DNA of 64,000 nt from Nonomuraea endophytica (GCF_014203235.1 NZ_JACHIN010000005.1:658632-722631), one strand, 5' to 3'. Positions 45,937 through 54,626 are shown, counted from the stretch's first letter. Made by a program: numbers and translations. Notes: generated from the letters alone by a model not told the origin.

Positions 45937-47985
45937 TTGCGAGTCCTGGCCGTCATTCCCGCCCGCGGAGGTTCTGTGGGCGTCCCCCTGAAGAACCTCG
46001 CCCCGGTGGGCGGCATCCCGCTGGTCACGCGGGCCGTACGCGCCTGCGTGCGCGCGGAGCTGATCGACCAGGTCGTCGTCAGCACCGACCACGAGGGGAT
46101 CGCCACCGCGGCGCGCGAGGCCGGGGCCCTGGTCGTGGACCGCCCGGCGGAGCTGAGCGGCCCGTCGGCCTCCAGCGAGTCCGCCGTGCTGCACGCGCTC
46201 GACAACGCGCAGGAGGAGCCCGAGGTCGTGCTCCTGGTGCAGTGCACCAGCGCCTTCATCGACCCGGCCGACCTCGACGCGGCCATCTCCAAGGTCCTGG
46301 ACGGCGGCGCCGACGCGGTCTTCTCCGCCACCGCGACCCACGAGTTCCTGTGGAACGCCGCGGGCGTCGGCATCAACCACGACCGCTCGGTCCGCCTGCC
46401 GCGCCAGCAGCTCGACCCGCAGTACCGCGAGACCGGCGCCTTCTACGTCATGCGCGCCGCCGGGCTGCGCGAGCACGGCCACCGCTTCTTCGGCGAGGTC
46501 GCCGTCCAGCCGGTCTCCGCGAGCCACTCGGTCGAGGTGGACTCCGCCGCCGACCTGGAGATCGTGCGCGCGCTGGCCCCGTTCGTCGACACCCCGGAGC
46601 CGATCGACGTCGACGCCGTCATCACCGACTTCGACGGCGTGCACACCGACGACCGCGCCTACGTCGACTCCGACGGCCGCGAGATGGTCCTCGTCAACCG
46701 CTCCGACGGCATGGGCATCGCCCTGCTGCGCCGGGCCGGGGTCAAGCTGCTCGTGATGTCCACCGAGCACAACCCGGTCGTGGCCGCGCGGGCGCGCAAG
46801 CTCGGCGTACCGGTGCTGCAGGGCCTGGCCGACAAGGCGACGGTGCTGCGCGACTGGCTGGCCATCGAGGGCCTCGACCCGGCCCGCGTCGCCTACGTGG
46901 GCAACGACGTCAACGACCTCGGCCCGATGGGGCTGGTCGGCTGGCCGGTGGCGGTGCCCGACGCGCACCCCCGGGTCCGGGCCGCCGCTCGGGTCGTGCT
47001 GACCAGGGCGGGCGGGGCGGGAGCCGTACGCGAGCTGTGTGACCGGGTGACGGCGGCGCGGCCCGAACCCGTGGGCGAGCCCGCGCAGGTCCGTGCGGCG
47101 CTGCGGCTGAAGTCGGCGCCGGTGGCGGTCGGCGACATCCTGGTCGGCGACGACCAGCCCGTTTACGTGATCGGCGAGATCGGCATCAACCACAACGGCG
47201 ACCTGGACCTGGCGCGCAAGCTCATCGACGTGGCGGCCGACGCGGGCTGCCAGGCGGTGAAGTTCCAGAAGCGCACGCCGTCGATCTGCGTGCCGGTGGA
47301 ACAGCGCGCGCAGATCCGGCAGACGCCGTGGGGCGAGATGACCTACCTGGAGTACAAGGAGCGGACCGAGTTCGGCAGCGACGAATACACCCAGATCTCC
47401 AAGTACTGCGACGAGCGGGGCATCCAGTGGTTCGCCTCGCCGTGGGACGTGCCCTCCGTGGAGTTCCTGGAGGAGATGGACGTCCCGGTGCACAAGATCG
47501 CCTCGGCCAGCGTCGCCGACCGCGAACTGCTGCGCGCGCTCGCCGCGACCGGCAAGCCGCTGATCCTGTCGACCGGCATGTCCACGCTGCCGGAGATCGA
47601 CGAGGCCGTCGAGATCCTCGGCACCGACAAGCTGATCATCATGCACGCCACCTCGACCTACCCGCTGCCTCCCGAGGAGGCCAACCTCCGCACGATCACC
47701 ACGCTCAAGCAGCGCTACGGCGTGCCGGTCGGCTACTCCGGCCACGAGCGCGGCCTGCAGATCTCGCTGGCCGCGGTCACGCTCGGCGCGGTGGCGGTGG
47801 AGCGGCACATCACCCTCGACCGGACCATGTGGGGCTCCGACCACGCCGCCTCACTCGAACCGTCGGGGCTGGAGCACCTGGTGCGCGACATCCGCATCAT
47901 CGAGCAGGCACTGGGCGACGGCGTCAAGCGCGTCTTCCCCGGTGAGGAGGCCCCCAAGGCCCGCCTGCGCCGCATCACCGTCTGA
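45937..47985 (+). CDS. Trifunctional CMP-nonulosonate synthetase / HAD phosphatase / sialate (Kdn)-9-phosphate-type synthase
   Basis: A 682-residue fusion of three enzymes. Residues 1-~222 are an acylneuraminate cytidylyltransferase (VIPARGGSVGVPLKNLAPVGG, LLVQCTSAFI, QYRETGAFY). Residues ~226-372 are a KdsC-like HAD phosphatase with intact DFDGVHTD (D231, D233), K300 and GNDVNDLGPM. Residues ~397-682 are a NeuB-type synthase (VIGEIGINHNGDLDLARKLI, AVKFQKR, FASPWDVPSVEFLEEMDVPVHKIASA, GYSGHERG) but without the C-terminal SAF domain. Together these cover condensation with PEP, dephosphorylation and CMP activation of a nonulosonic acid. No 2-epimerase gene is nearby, which favours Kdn from mannose-6-phosphate (inference). 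TTG 45937 has AAGGAG 5 bases upstream. First gene of a polymer operon. Confidence 0.92.
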   Translation: MRVLAVIPARGGSVGVPLKNLAPVGGIPLVTRAVRACVRAELIDQVVVSTDHEGIATAAREAGALVVDRPAELSGPSASSESAVLHALDNAQEEPEVVLLVQCTSAFIDPADLDAAISKVLDGGADAVFSATATHEFLWNAAGVGINHDRSVRLPRQQLDPQYRETGAFYVMRAAGLREHGHRFFGEVAVQPVSASHSVEVDSAADLEIVRALAPFVDTPEPIDVDAVITDFDGVHTDDRAYVDSDGREMVLVNRSDGMGIALLRRAGVKLLVMSTEHNPVVAARARKLGVPVLQGLADKATVLRDWLAIEGLDPARVAYVGNDVNDLGPMGLVGWPVAVPDAHPRVRAAARVVLTRAGGAGAVRELCDRVTAARPEPVGEPAQVRAALRLKSAPVAVGDILVGDDQPVYVIGEIGINHNGDLDLARKLIDVAADAGCQAVKFQKRTPSICVPVEQRAQIRQTPWGEMTYLEYKERTEFGSDEYTQISKYCDERGIQWFASPWDVPSVEFLEEMDVPVHKIASASVADRELLRALAATGKPLILSTGMSTLPEIDEAVEILGTDKLIIMHATSTYPLPPEEANLRTITTLKQRYGVPVGYSGHERGLQISLAAVTLGAVAVERHITLDRTMWGSDHAASLEPSGLEHLVRDIRIIEQALGDGVKRVFPGEEAPKARLRRITV

Positions 47986-48962
47986 TGGCGGCGCTGCTCA
48001 CGGTGATCGTCCCGGTGCGGGACGGCGAGGCCTACATCGGTGACTGCGTGGCCTCGCTGGCCCGTAACGCGCGGCCGGACTTCGAGTTCATCGTCGTGGA
48101 CGACGGCTCGGTGGACGCCACCGGGCAGATCGTCGAGGACGCCGCGGTGCCGGGGCTGTCGGTGCTGCGGCACCTGTCGCCGGTGGGCCTGGCCGACGCC
48201 CGCAACGCCGGGCTGGCCGCGGCGACCGGCCGCTACGTGACCTTCCTCGACGGCGACGACTGGCTGGCCCCCGGCTACCTGGCCGAGATGGTCGCCGCCA
48301 TCGAGGGGCTCGGCTGCGACTTCGTCCGCGCCGACCACGTGCAGGTCACCGGCCGCAACCGGGTCGTGCACCGCGCCCCCTGGGCACGACGGAGCGTGGT
48401 CGTCGACCCGAAGGAGGCGATCCTGCCGGCCGAGGTGAAGACCATGGTCGACTACCCGTACGCGTGGGCGGGGGTCTACCGGCGTTCGCTGCGCGACCTG
48501 CTGCAGTTCCCCGGATCGCTGCACACCGCCGAGGACCGGCCGTGGATCTGGCGGCTGCACCGCGAGGCGGCCACGTTCGCGGTGGTGTCGGCGGCCGGCG
48601 TCTTCTACCGGCGGCAGGTATCCGGCTCGCTCACCCAGGTCGGCGACGAGCGGCAACTGCACTTCTTCGACGCCTTCGACCTGGTCTTCAAGGATCTCGA
48701 AGCCCGGTACATGAGCAAGGCGGTGCGCAACTTCTGCGCCCTGCTCGCTCACCACCTGGAACTGGCCGACCGCTTCACCCCGGAGTTGCGCGCCCGCTTC
48801 ACCGAGCGCGGGGCCGCCATGGTGCGCGGCCTGCCCACCGACCTCGTGGCCGACTCGGTCGCGCGGATGTCCGTCGAGCGCGAGGAAGTGCTGCGCGCGC
48901 TCGTCCCCGACCTGCCCGACAAGGCCGTGCGCCTGCGCCGGGACCGGGAGGAGCTGGCATGA
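47985..48962 (+). CDS. GT2-family glycosyltransferase
   Basis: A 325-residue GT-A fold enzyme: LTVIVPVRDGEAYIGDCVASL at the start, VVDDGSVDATGQIV, GLADARNAGLAAATGRYVTFLDGDDWLAPGY with the metal-binding D-x-D (LDGDDW). A C-terminal helical region follows. It probably builds a polymer or linker containing the nonulosonic acid or another sugar. ATG 47985 shares a base with the preceding stop (TGATG), and its stop overlaps the next gene by ATGA. Confidence 0.9.
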   Translation: MAALLTVIVPVRDGEAYIGDCVASLARNARPDFEFIVVDDGSVDATGQIVEDAAVPGLSVLRHLSPVGLADARNAGLAAATGRYVTFLDGDDWLAPGYLAEMVAAIEGLGCDFVRADHVQVTGRNRVVHRAPWARRSVVVDPKEAILPAEVKTMVDYPYAWAGVYRRSLRDLLQFPGSLHTAEDRPWIWRLHREAATFAVVSAAGVFYRRQVSGSLTQVGDERQLHFFDAFDLVFKDLEARYMSKAVRNFCALLAHHLELADRFTPELRARFTERGAAMVRGLPTDLVADSVARMSVEREEVLRALVPDLPDKAVRLRRDREELA

Positions 48963-50200
48963 CGCAGGTGTTCTACGCCTCCACGCTCTACGGCGCGATG
49001 TCGCTGGCCGCGGCGATCGACGAGGGCGCCTTCGGCCCGCACGAGGGCCGGAGAATGCTGCTGGTGTCGAACAACGCCGCGGTGCCCGAGGTCTCGCTGC
49101 CGCTGGACCGCACGCCCGGTTTCGCGGTGCTGCGCTCGCGCTTCGACGAGGTGGTGTCGTGGAACGAGCTGATCGCGCCGCTGCACCCGTCGGCGTGGAA
49201 GGCCCGCGTCATCGAGGTGCCGATGATGGAGCGGCTGCTCCGCACGCACCTCAAACTGGAGCAGGTCGACGAGCTGGTGCTGGAGTCGATCGCGGTGCCG
49301 CCCGCGCGCACGATCGCCGGCCTGGTGCGCGACTGCCCCATCACCGTCTACGCCGACGGCCTGATGAGCTACGGCCCCACCCGCGACCCGCTGCCCGCCG
49401 AGATCTTCCGCCGCATCACCCGCCTGCTCCACCTCGACCTGCTGCCGGGCCTGTCCCCCATGCTTCTCAGCGAGTACGGCGTGGCCGCCTCGACCATCTC
49501 CGACGACGCGTTCCTGCGGGTCGTCACCGAGGTGGCCGCGACCGCCCCCGACATGCTGGCCGGTCAGGCGATGATCCTGGGCCAGTACCTGTCGGCGCTG
49601 GAGATCCTCACCCCGCAGGAGGAGGCGTCGCTGCACGAGTCGATGCTGCGCGCCCTGGCCGACCTCGGCTACTCCAGCGTCGTGTTCAAGCCGCACCCGG
49701 CGGCGGGACGCCGGCACGCCCGGCTGCTGCGGGCCGCGGCCGAGCCGCTCGGCGTGAAGCTGTCGGTGGCCGACGAGACCGTGCCGGCCGAGGTGTGCTT
49801 CTCGGCGCTGCGGCCGGAACTGGTCGTGGGCTGCTTCTCGACCGGGCTCGTCAGCGCCCGGCACTTCTACGGGCTGCCGGCCGCCGCGTTCGGGACCGAG
49901 CTGGTGCTGGAACGGCTGTCGCCGTTCGAGAACAGCAACCGCATCCCGGCCACGATCGTGGACGCGCTGCTGTGCGACGGGCGGCCGCCGGTGGAAGAGG
50001 TGGTCCGCGCGGTCGGCTACTGCATGCAGCCGGAGTCCCATCCCGAGCTGCGCCCGCAGGCGGCGGCGTTCATCGAGGCCCACGGCAGCGGCCGCTACTT
50101 CAAGAAGCAGCGCCTCTCCGCCGTCGGCCTGCTGCCCGGCTCCGAGCAGCCGAGCCCGCTGTCTCGGCTCAAGAAGAAGCTCAGCCGCGCCCTGTCCTGA
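48959..50200 (+). CDS. Polysialyltransferase-like glycosyltransferase
   Basis: A 413-residue protein of the alpha-2,8-polysialyltransferase-like group: TVYADGLMSYGPTRDPLP contains an acidic-Gly motif like the catalytic D/E-D/E-G, VVFKPHPAAGRRHARLL holds the HP motif that binds CMP-sialic acid, and VVGCFSTGLVSARHFYG resembles the downstream Ser/Thr motif. It should transfer CMP-activated nonulosonic acid made by the fusion enzyme two genes upstream. The basic C-terminus (SRLKKKLSRALS) may associate with the membrane. It overlaps the GT2 gene by ATGA (48959-48962). Confidence 0.85.
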   Translation: MTQVFYASTLYGAMSLAAAIDEGAFGPHEGRRMLLVSNNAAVPEVSLPLDRTPGFAVLRSRFDEVVSWNELIAPLHPSAWKARVIEVPMMERLLRTHLKLEQVDELVLESIAVPPARTIAGLVRDCPITVYADGLMSYGPTRDPLPAEIFRRITRLLHLDLLPGLSPMLLSEYGVAASTISDDAFLRVVTEVAATAPDMLAGQAMILGQYLSALEILTPQEEASLHESMLRALADLGYSSVVFKPHPAAGRRHARLLRAAAEPLGVKLSVADETVPAEVCFSALRPELVVGCFSTGLVSARHFYGLPAAAFGTELVLERLSPFENSNRIPATIVDALLCDGRPPVEEVVRAVGYCMQPESHPELRPQAAAFIEAHGSGRYFKKQRLSAVGLLPGSEQPSPLSRLKKKLSRALS

Positions 50201-50213
50201 GATCTCCTGACAT

Positions 50214-50238
50214 CCACCCTGGCCCCGTGACAGGGTGG
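50214..50238 (+). terminator. Hairpin between polysialyltransferase-like and FkbM genes; may mask the FkbM ribosome site
   Basis: CCACCCTG (50214-50221) pairs perfectly with CAGGGTGG (50231-50238) across a 9-base loop. The right arm includes the GGTGGAG that would serve as ribosome site for ATG 50243. It could be an attenuator or terminator, or a translational control element. Confidence 0.55.
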
Positions 50239-50242
50239 AGTC

Positions 50243-51190
50243 ATGATCGGCAGGTTGAAGCACAGGCTCGCCGTCACCACGATGCGCGCCGCCAGAGCCG
50301 CCAACCGCAGCCGGCTGGCCCGGGTGCTGCTGCGTGGACGCAGCGTGCGCGGGCTGCCGCTGGTCAACGTCGTCTACCACCGCGTCTTCCGCATGGGCGT
50401 GGCCCCCGGCGCCGTCGTGTCCTACCGAGGCGTGCGCCTGACCGGCCCCGCGTGGGACAACACGATCATGCCGTCGATCTCGGGCGGCTACTACGAGGAG
50501 TTCGAGGTCTCGCTCTTCGAGGACCTGGCCGCGCTCGGCGGGCTGGTGGCCGACGTCGGCGCCAACATCGGCGTGTACGCCTGCGCGGGCGGTGACCGGA
50601 TGCCGTCCGGGCGGCTGATCGCCTTCGAACCGGTGCCGGAGAACCTCGGCCACCTGCGCGCCAACATCGAACGCAACGGGCTGGGCGAGCGCGTCGAGGT
50701 GGCCGAGACCGCGGTCGGCGCGGAAGCCGGATCCCTTGAGCTGCACCTGTCGGCGGAGCAGTCCGGCAAACACTCGGCCGACGTCCGCAACGCCGGTCCC
50801 GGCGGCAAGTCGGTGACGGTCGCGATGACCACGCTCGACGACTACCTCGACGGCCGGGCCGCCGACCTGATCAAGATCGACGTCGAGGGTTACGAGGGCT
50901 TCGTCCTCAAGGGCGCCGCGGCCACGCTCGCCGCGCGCCCGGCGCTGCTGTTCGAACTCCACCCGGAGCTGCAGGCCAACTGCGGCTGCGACACCGGCGA
51001 ACTGCTCGACCTCGTCTACGCCCACTACCCGCGGGTGTTTCTGATCGACGAACTGCACAACACGCTGGTGCCGTGCGAGCGCGCCTACTTCGACCGCCCC
51101 GACGCCGTGGGTCTCTACCGCTCGAACGTGATCGCCGCCGGCCGCCCGGAGCACCTGGAAGTACTCCAACCCCACATCGCCCCACGCTAA
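50243..51190 (+). CDS. FkbM-family methyltransferase
   Basis: A 315-residue protein: basic N-terminus, then the FkbM-type SAM domain with LVADVGANIGVYACAGGD near 103, LIAFEPVPENLGHLRANIE near 128, and DLIKIDVEGYEGFVLKGA near 213. FkbM enzymes O-methylate sugars or polyketides; here methylation of the polymer or of its terminal residue is the likely role. Ribosome site GGTGGAG is before ATG 50243. Last gene of the plus-strand half of the locus. Confidence 0.9.
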   Translation: MIGRLKHRLAVTTMRAARAANRSRLARVLLRGRSVRGLPLVNVVYHRVFRMGVAPGAVVSYRGVRLTGPAWDNTIMPSISGGYYEEFEVSLFEDLAALGGLVADVGANIGVYACAGGDRMPSGRLIAFEPVPENLGHLRANIERNGLGERVEVAETAVGAEAGSLELHLSAEQSGKHSADVRNAGPGGKSVTVAMTTLDDYLDGRAADLIKIDVEGYEGFVLKGAAATLAARPALLFELHPELQANCGCDTGELLDLVYAHYPRVFLIDELHNTLVPCERAYFDRPDAVGLYRSNVIAAGRPEHLEVLQPHIAPR

Positions 51191-51212
51191 CGCTCGGCAC
51201 CCGACACGCGGT

Positions 51213-51226
51213 CTGGGGCGCCCCAG
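51213..51226. terminator. 14-bp palindrome CTGGGGCGCCCCAG between convergent genes
   Basis: A perfect palindrome in the 139-bp gap between the FkbM gene and the convergent glycosyltransferase-like gene. A direct repeat of GGCTTCGGGCCGCG-like sequence follows (51226-51275). It probably contributes to termination, though a stem with no spare loop must open to ~4 bases. Confidence 0.4.
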
Positions 51227-51329
51227 GCAGCTTCGGGCCGCGGGTTTGAACCGCCCCCAGGCTTCGGGCCGCGCCCCCACGGTTTTGAGGCGCGGGCACC
51301 AAGCGGTTCGGGGCGTTTGGTCGGGGTGG

Positions 51330-52511
51330 TCAGCCGACGCGCAGGGCTCGGGAGAGTCTGCGCTTGGTGCGGTAGCCGATCCTCAGCACCTCGGGCGGCA
51401 CCTCCACCCGCAGCCGCGCCCGGCGCCGGGCGGCCAGGTGCTCGGTGCCGTCGAGCAGCGAACGGGCCGGCTCGCGCGGACCCGCCAGCAGCTCGTCCAG
51501 CAGCCCCACCCACGTCCCCGCCTCGGCCGGGTGGAAGTAGTTGGCCGCCCGCCACGCCCCCTGCGCCTCGCGGAAGGCCCCGTCGGCCAGGTCGTCGAGC
51601 GTGCCCAGCAGCCCGCTGCCGTCGAAGACCAGGTTGATCATCTCGGCGCTGACGCCGAAGTCCTCCAGCACCAGCGACGGCACGTCACGGGCGATCGCCT
51701 CCAGCGCCGCGGTCGAGCTCACCGTCACAAACCCCGCCGCCACCGCCAGGTGCTCGTCCATCGAACCGGCGGCGAAGCGCAGCCGTCCCGGCTCGCCGAG
51801 CTCCTGCCAGAGCCGCTGATAGGGGTGACGCTCGTTGTGGGTCTGCCGCTCGCCGTCCAGGGCGCGCAGCTTGACCACGACGTCCAGGTCGGGGCGGCGC
51901 TCGGCCAGCTTGGCCAGGGCCATCAGCACCTGCTCGCGTTCCTCGCGATCGCGCGGCACCTTGGCCTGCGTGGCGAAGACCACCCGGTCGCGCTCGCGCA
52001 CGTCGGGCTCGAAGCGAGCGCCGTCCTCCTGGACGCGCAGGAACGGCAGGCGGGCGAGCCCCACCCGCCCTCCTCCGCCGAGCCGGCCGGCCACCTCGCC
52101 GAACTCGGCCGCCTCCCGCTCGCTGTGCACGACGAACAGGTCGCACCCGCTGCGGAACAGCCAGGCCTTGTCGGTGGCCGGCACCGAGATGCCGGGCAGG
52201 CCGGTGACGAAGACGGGCCGGGGCCGCAGCTCGTCGAGCACCTCGGCGACCAGCACGTCCACCACCGGGCCTGTGCACGCCACCACGATCGCGTCGGGTC
52301 TGGTCCGCTGCGCCGTACGCCGCAATGACCGGGCCGACAGCACCGGCGGCAGGGGACGGTCGCCGACGGCGGCGGCGATCTGCAACGGCGAGGGGACGAT
52401 CGGCGTGCGGACCACCGCGAGATCGCGCTCCCAGTCCCCGGGCAGGTCGGCGAGCAGGCAGGACGCCCACTTCAGATATGAGTCAGAGTCGGCAACGGCC
52501 AGGATCCTCAC
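51330..52511 (-). CDS. Putative glycosyltransferase (DUF6716-like)
   Basis: A 393-residue protein with a GT-B-like two-Rossmann layout: RVRILAVADSDSYLKWASCLLADLP at the start, FVTGLPGISVPATDKAWLFRSGCDLFVVHSEREAAEF in the middle, and SSTAALEAIARDVPSLVLEDFG in the C-terminal half, similar in plan to CDP-glycerol or polysialyl transferases. I assign the DUF6716 label from memory of the motif. The C-terminus is basic. The start is GTG 52511, overlapping the upstream gene (GTGA, 52508-52511). It probably works on the same cell-surface polymer as the convergent plus-strand genes. Confidence 0.75.
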   Translation of the reverse strand: MRILAVADSDSYLKWASCLLADLPGDWERDLAVVRTPIVPSPLQIAAAVGDRPLPPVLSARSLRRTAQRTRPDAIVVACTGPVVDVLVAEVLDELRPRPVFVTGLPGISVPATDKAWLFRSGCDLFVVHSEREAAEFGEVAGRLGGGGRVGLARLPFLRVQEDGARFEPDVRERDRVVFATQAKVPRDREEREQVLMALAKLAERRPDLDVVVKLRALDGERQTHNERHPYQRLWQELGEPGRLRFAAGSMDEHLAVAAGFVTVSSTAALEAIARDVPSLVLEDFGVSAEMINLVFDGSGLLGTLDDLADGAFREAQGAWRAANYFHPAEAGTWVGLLDELLAGPREPARSLLDGTEHLAARRRARLRVEVPPEVLRIGYRTKRRLSRALRVG

Positions 52512-53449
52512 CCGGCAACCCCCGTCAGATGTGAGCGAAGCGCCGGGGCCGCCCGGCTGGTCCACCAGTCGTCCGGCACCTCGACCGGTTCGACCGCGAC
52601 CCCGCGGGTGCCGAGCAGCACGCGCAGCGAGGTGATGGCGGTCGAGGGCAGGCTCAGGACGCGCTGGCTCGCGTCCAGGCCACGAAGCGTGAGTTCGGCG
52701 GGGACGCCGACGTCGTGCACGGTGATGCCGGGCCGTTCGCTGATCACGGCCACGTCGATGGGGTCCTCGCGGCGGTGGGGGAAGTAGGCCAGCGGCTCGG
52801 TGGCGGCCAGCTCCGTCAGCCAGCGCAGGTAGCGCTCGCGGTGCACGAGCCCGTTGCGGACCAGCGAGGTGCCGAGCACGACCGTGCGCTCGGCCGGACC
52901 GGGCGAGCGCAGGGGCTGCGCGCGCAGCCAGCCGAAGTCGTGGGAGACGAGGTCGATGCCGCGCTCGCGCACCGCGTCGGCGAGGTCGTCCTTGACGGGC
53001 AGCGCGGTGAACACCGCGGTGCTGGAGCCGGCCAGTCTGAGCGCCGCCGCCGTCCCAAGGACCCTGCGCGGCAGTCCCGCCTTGTGCCTGGCCCTCAGCA
53101 GCGCCCGATACGGCCCCGCGGCCAGCAGCTCGAGCAGCCGGAGCGTGGCCAGCCCGTCGTCCACGATGACGATGCGGCCCGGCCGCGAGGTCAGCCAGCG
53201 CAGCTGCACCCGCCCGGAGAAGGCGTCACCGACCACCTGGACCGGCCGCGGCATCTCCTCGCTCGGCCTGGCCAGCTCAAGCCCGTCGGGCAGGTCGAGC
53301 CCGGCCAGCTCACGGCGCGTGGCCACGAGCGCACGCTGACGCGCCCTCGGCACGATGACCGTGCGCTCACCGAGCAGCCCGGCGTGATGGGCCTCGACGG
53401 CGCAGAGCATCTGGAGCGGCGATTCCACCCAAGCCCATTGCTTCTTCAC
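52508..53449 (-). CDS. Putative GT52/sialyltransferase-like surface polymer protein
   Basis: A 313-residue protein starting KKQWAWVESPLQMLCAVEAHHAG, a pattern (SPLQ near the N-terminus) seen in sialyltransferase- and polysaccharide-type GT families, with RIVIVDDGLATLRLLELL as a possible acidic-Gly catalytic motif and YFPHRREDP resembling an HR/HP nucleotide-sugar motif. The function is not certain. The start is GTG 53449; no good ribosome site is seen. It is first of a two-gene minus operon. Confidence 0.7.
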   Translation of the reverse strand: MKKQWAWVESPLQMLCAVEAHHAGLLGERTVIVPRARQRALVATRRELAGLDLPDGLELARPSEEMPRPVQVVGDAFSGRVQLRWLTSRPGRIVIVDDGLATLRLLELLAAGPYRALLRARHKAGLPRRVLGTAAALRLAGSSTAVFTALPVKDDLADAVRERGIDLVSHDFGWLRAQPLRSPGPAERTVVLGTSLVRNGLVHRERYLRWLTELAATEPLAYFPHRREDPIDVAVISERPGITVHDVGVPAELTLRGLDASQRVLSLPSTAITSLRVLLGTRGVAVEPVEVPDDWWTSRAAPALRSHLTGVAG

Positions 53450-53503
53450 GACGGGTTCAAGCTAGCCCGGTCGCCTTAAGCCGCAGGGAACGCCGTATGA
53501 ACA

Positions 53504-54337
53504 ATGGGTCGCATGAACTCGCTGCTGCTCAACACCGACGGTGTGCAGATCCCGCAGCTCGGCTTCGGCGTCTGGCAGGTGCCCGACGACGAGGCCGAAC
53601 GCGCGGTCACCACCGCGTTTCAGGCGGGATACCGCCATATCGACACCGCCAGGCTCTACTACAACGAGGAAGGCGTGGGCCGCGCCTTCCGGAAGTCGGG
53701 GCTGCCACGGGAGAAGGCGTTCATCACGACCAAGCTCTGGAACGCCGACCACGGCCGCGCCGAGGAGGCCTTCGAGGAGAGCCTGGCCCGTCTGGGCCTC
53801 GACTACGTCGACCTCTACCTCATCCACTGGCCGGTTCCGGATCAGGACAAATACATCCAGGCATGGAAGTCCCTGGAAAAGATCTACCGAAACGGCCGGG
53901 CACGCGCGATCGGCGTATCGAACTTCAACGTGGAGCACCTCACCCGGCTCATCGACGAGGCCGAGATCACCCCCTCGATCAACCAGATCGAACTCCACCC
54001 GAACTTCCCCCAGACCGCCCTGCGCGCCTTCCACGAGGCCAACGGAATCCTCACCGAAGCGTGGAGCCCGCTGGGCCAGGGCAAGGGCCTGCTGAACGAC
54101 CCCGCCCTCGCCACATTGGCCGGAAAACACGGCAAATCGCCCGCCCAGATCGTGCTCCGCTGGCACATTCAGCTCGGCAACGTGGTGATCCCCAAATCGG
54201 TCACGCCGGCGCGGATCAAGGAGAACATCCAGGTCTTCGACTTCACGCTCGACCCGGAGGACATGGCTGCCATAGGAGCCCTCAACAACGGCACCCGTCT
54301 TGGCCCTGATCCGGCAAATTTTAACTGGATGGGATGA
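53504..54337 (+). CDS. Aldo/keto reductase
   Basis: A 277-residue NADPH-dependent AKR barrel. The catalytic tetrad is visible: Asp and Tyr in YRHIDTARLYYNEEGVG, Lys in FITTKLWN, His in DLYLIHWP. IGVSNFN and VVIPKSVTPARIKEN mark the cofactor site. The substrate is unknown. ATG 53504 is used; ATG 53513 is also possible. A strong hairpin terminator follows 6 bp after the stop. Confidence 0.94.
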   Translation: MGRMNSLLLNTDGVQIPQLGFGVWQVPDDEAERAVTTAFQAGYRHIDTARLYYNEEGVGRAFRKSGLPREKAFITTKLWNADHGRAEEAFEESLARLGLDYVDLYLIHWPVPDQDKYIQAWKSLEKIYRNGRARAIGVSNFNVEHLTRLIDEAEITPSINQIELHPNFPQTALRAFHEANGILTEAWSPLGQGKGLLNDPALATLAGKHGKSPAQIVLRWHIQLGNVVIPKSVTPARIKENIQVFDFTLDPEDMAAIGALNNGTRLGPDPANFNWMG

Positions 54338-54342
54338 CCGGC

Positions 54343-54366
54343 TGGTGCGGCCTTTTGGCCGCACCA
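54343..54366 (+). terminator. Hairpin terminator after the aldo/keto reductase gene
   Basis: A perfect 10-bp stem TGGTGCGGCC/GGCCGCACCA with a TTTT loop, starting 6 bp after the stop. Confidence 0.85.
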
Positions 54367-54389
54367 AGCCTTGGATGGTCATTTATGAG

Positions 54390-54417
54390 TTTGTAATCCC
54401 CTTGCCCCATGTATTAC
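54390..54417 (+). promoter_or_regulatory. Candidate promoter of the riboswitch transcript
   Basis: TTTGTA (54390-54395), 16-base spacer, TATTAC (54412-54417), between the terminator and the riboswitch. The local base composition is markedly more AT-rich than the surroundings, as expected for a promoter. Confidence 0.45.
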
Positions 54418-54480
54418 CTTCAGGTCATCCAAGGCATACGTCCGGGCTACCCGTTCGTTGCCAGACCATCGCAAGCACAT

Positions 54481-54626
54481 CACAGGCTTTGCCTGTGACC
54501 GCTGAATCCGCACCCTCGCGGAACCGGGGACCCAGGTCCTTTGGGGTGAATCGGCGCCACGCGCCGTAGGGCAGCTTCCATGCCCGAACCCGTCAGCTAA
54601 CCCGGTAAGCGGCATGGAAGCAAGGA
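54481..54626 (+). ncRNA. c-di-AMP riboswitch (ydaO/yuaA class)
   Basis: The segment carries the conserved strings of the ydaO class in order: CGCTGAATCCG, CGCGGAACCGGGGACCCA, GGGGTGAATC, GCCGTAGGGC, CCCGAACCCGTCAGCTAACC and GGTAAGCGG, ending in GGAAGCAAGGAG. A 7-bp hairpin CACAGGC/GCCTGTG (54481-54497) opens it. In actinobacteria this class precedes resuscitation factors and NlpC/P60 or CHAP hydrolases and turns them off when c-di-AMP is high. Here it precedes a secreted CHAP protein. No separate terminator is seen between riboswitch and ATG. Confidence 0.92.

Noticed and set aside
45937..47985. Possibility that the nonulosonate fusion is a frameshift or assembly join of separate genes
   Set aside because: The frame is open throughout, with normal linkers between domains and no internal start with a good ribosome site, so a true fusion is more likely.
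48749..51280. 840-codon minus-strand frame opposite the glycosyltransferase genes
   Set aside because: No recognisable domain; the plus-strand genes overlap by ATGA and have clear catalytic motifs.
54379..54615. Small minus-strand frame over the riboswitch
   Set aside because: The conserved strings of the c-di-AMP riboswitch explain the sequence, and no ribosome site precedes the frame.
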